Shown in pieces: positions 63,873-64,000 of a DNA stretch of 64,000 nucleotides (its first letter is position 1; every line of letters starts with the position of its first letter). The notes below the pieces were generated by a model that made no database searches, had not been told where the DNA came from, and was given only the letters and a program-made list of their open reading frames with translations. The translations under genes were made by a program, and so were the position numbers. Source of the DNA: Caprimulgus europaeus (lineage: Eukaryota > Chordata > Aves > Caprimulgiformes > Caprimulgidae); assembly GCA_907165065.1 (NCBI GenBank), contig OU015529.1, positions 6,435,054-6,499,053 on the forward strand, in the 5' to 3' direction.

Positions 63873-64000
63873 ATCATAGAATCATTTGGGTTGGAAGGGA
63901 CCTTAGAGATCATCCAGTTCCAACCCCCCTGCCAGCAGCAGGGACACCTTCCACTAGACCAGGTTGCTCAAAGCCTCATCCAACCTGGCCTTGAACACTT
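63873..64000 (-). mobile_element. CR1 retrotransposon 3' end, minus strand, runs off the window
   Basis: The sequence begins with the reversed CR1 terminus (atcatagaatcatttgggtt), then ggaagggaccttagagatca, ccaacccccctgcc, the reversed caacctggtctagtggaagg block, and the part corresponding to caaggccaggttggatgagg. It is the antisense of the 3' parts seen at 27.4, 46.0 and 55.5 kb, but has ctgctggcag where those have ctgatggcag. The element continues beyond base 64000, so its length and 5' end are unknown. The plus-strand open frame over it is a shadow. Confidence 0.95.

Noticed and set aside
1-64000. Prokaryotic-type features: operons, ribosome binding sites, CRISPR arrays, insertion sequences
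   Set aside because: The repeats are avian retroelements, the coding density is near zero, and no regularly spaced repeat-spacer pattern exists.

Overview
The window looks like ordinary nuclear DNA from a bird. It is AT-rich, full of short A, T, TA and A/C tracts, and stops interrupt every frame. Its recognisable dispersed repeats are seven clear copies of the CR1 non-LTR retrotransposon, most ending in the bird-type 3' terminus (ATTCTATGATTCTATG-like), and two solo LTRs of the avian endogenous-retrovirus type that begins TGTCCTGGTTTTGGCTGGGA. I see no spliced or single-exon host gene, no tRNA or rRNA gene, no CRISPR array and no operon. The stretch is best read as intergenic DNA or the inside of a very large intron; the sequence alone does not separate these two.

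Layout. 1-19399 is unique AT-rich DNA with several T/G-rich tracts and a five-track G-quadruplex motif near 2.5 kb. A CR1 3' end lies at 19400-19559. After more unique DNA with (TA)n repeats there is a 0.5 kb CR1 at 27034-27537 and a short CR1 3' end at 35397-35511. From about 41 kb repeats are denser: a minus-strand solo LTR (41366-41946), a CR1 3' end (45915-46074), a minus-strand CR1 that still encodes about 152 unbroken codons of ORF2 (47435-47940), a plus-strand solo LTR (50864-51417), and another 0.5 kb CR1 (55010-55546). A 185-base polypyrimidine tract follows (56094-56278). The window ends inside a minus-strand CR1 (63873 onward).

The strongest results are the two LTRs. Each runs TG...CA with near-matching inverted termini and sits between perfect 5-base target-site duplications (CAGGT and CAAGA), so both can be placed to the base and read as recombined single insertions. 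No gene network can be described because no host gene was found. I did not find a convincing undescribed system; the least explained items are the recurring A-rich/CCC tracts, a 46-base repeat pair near 54.4-54.8 kb, and two open frames of unknown meaning at 21.1 and 53.7 kb.
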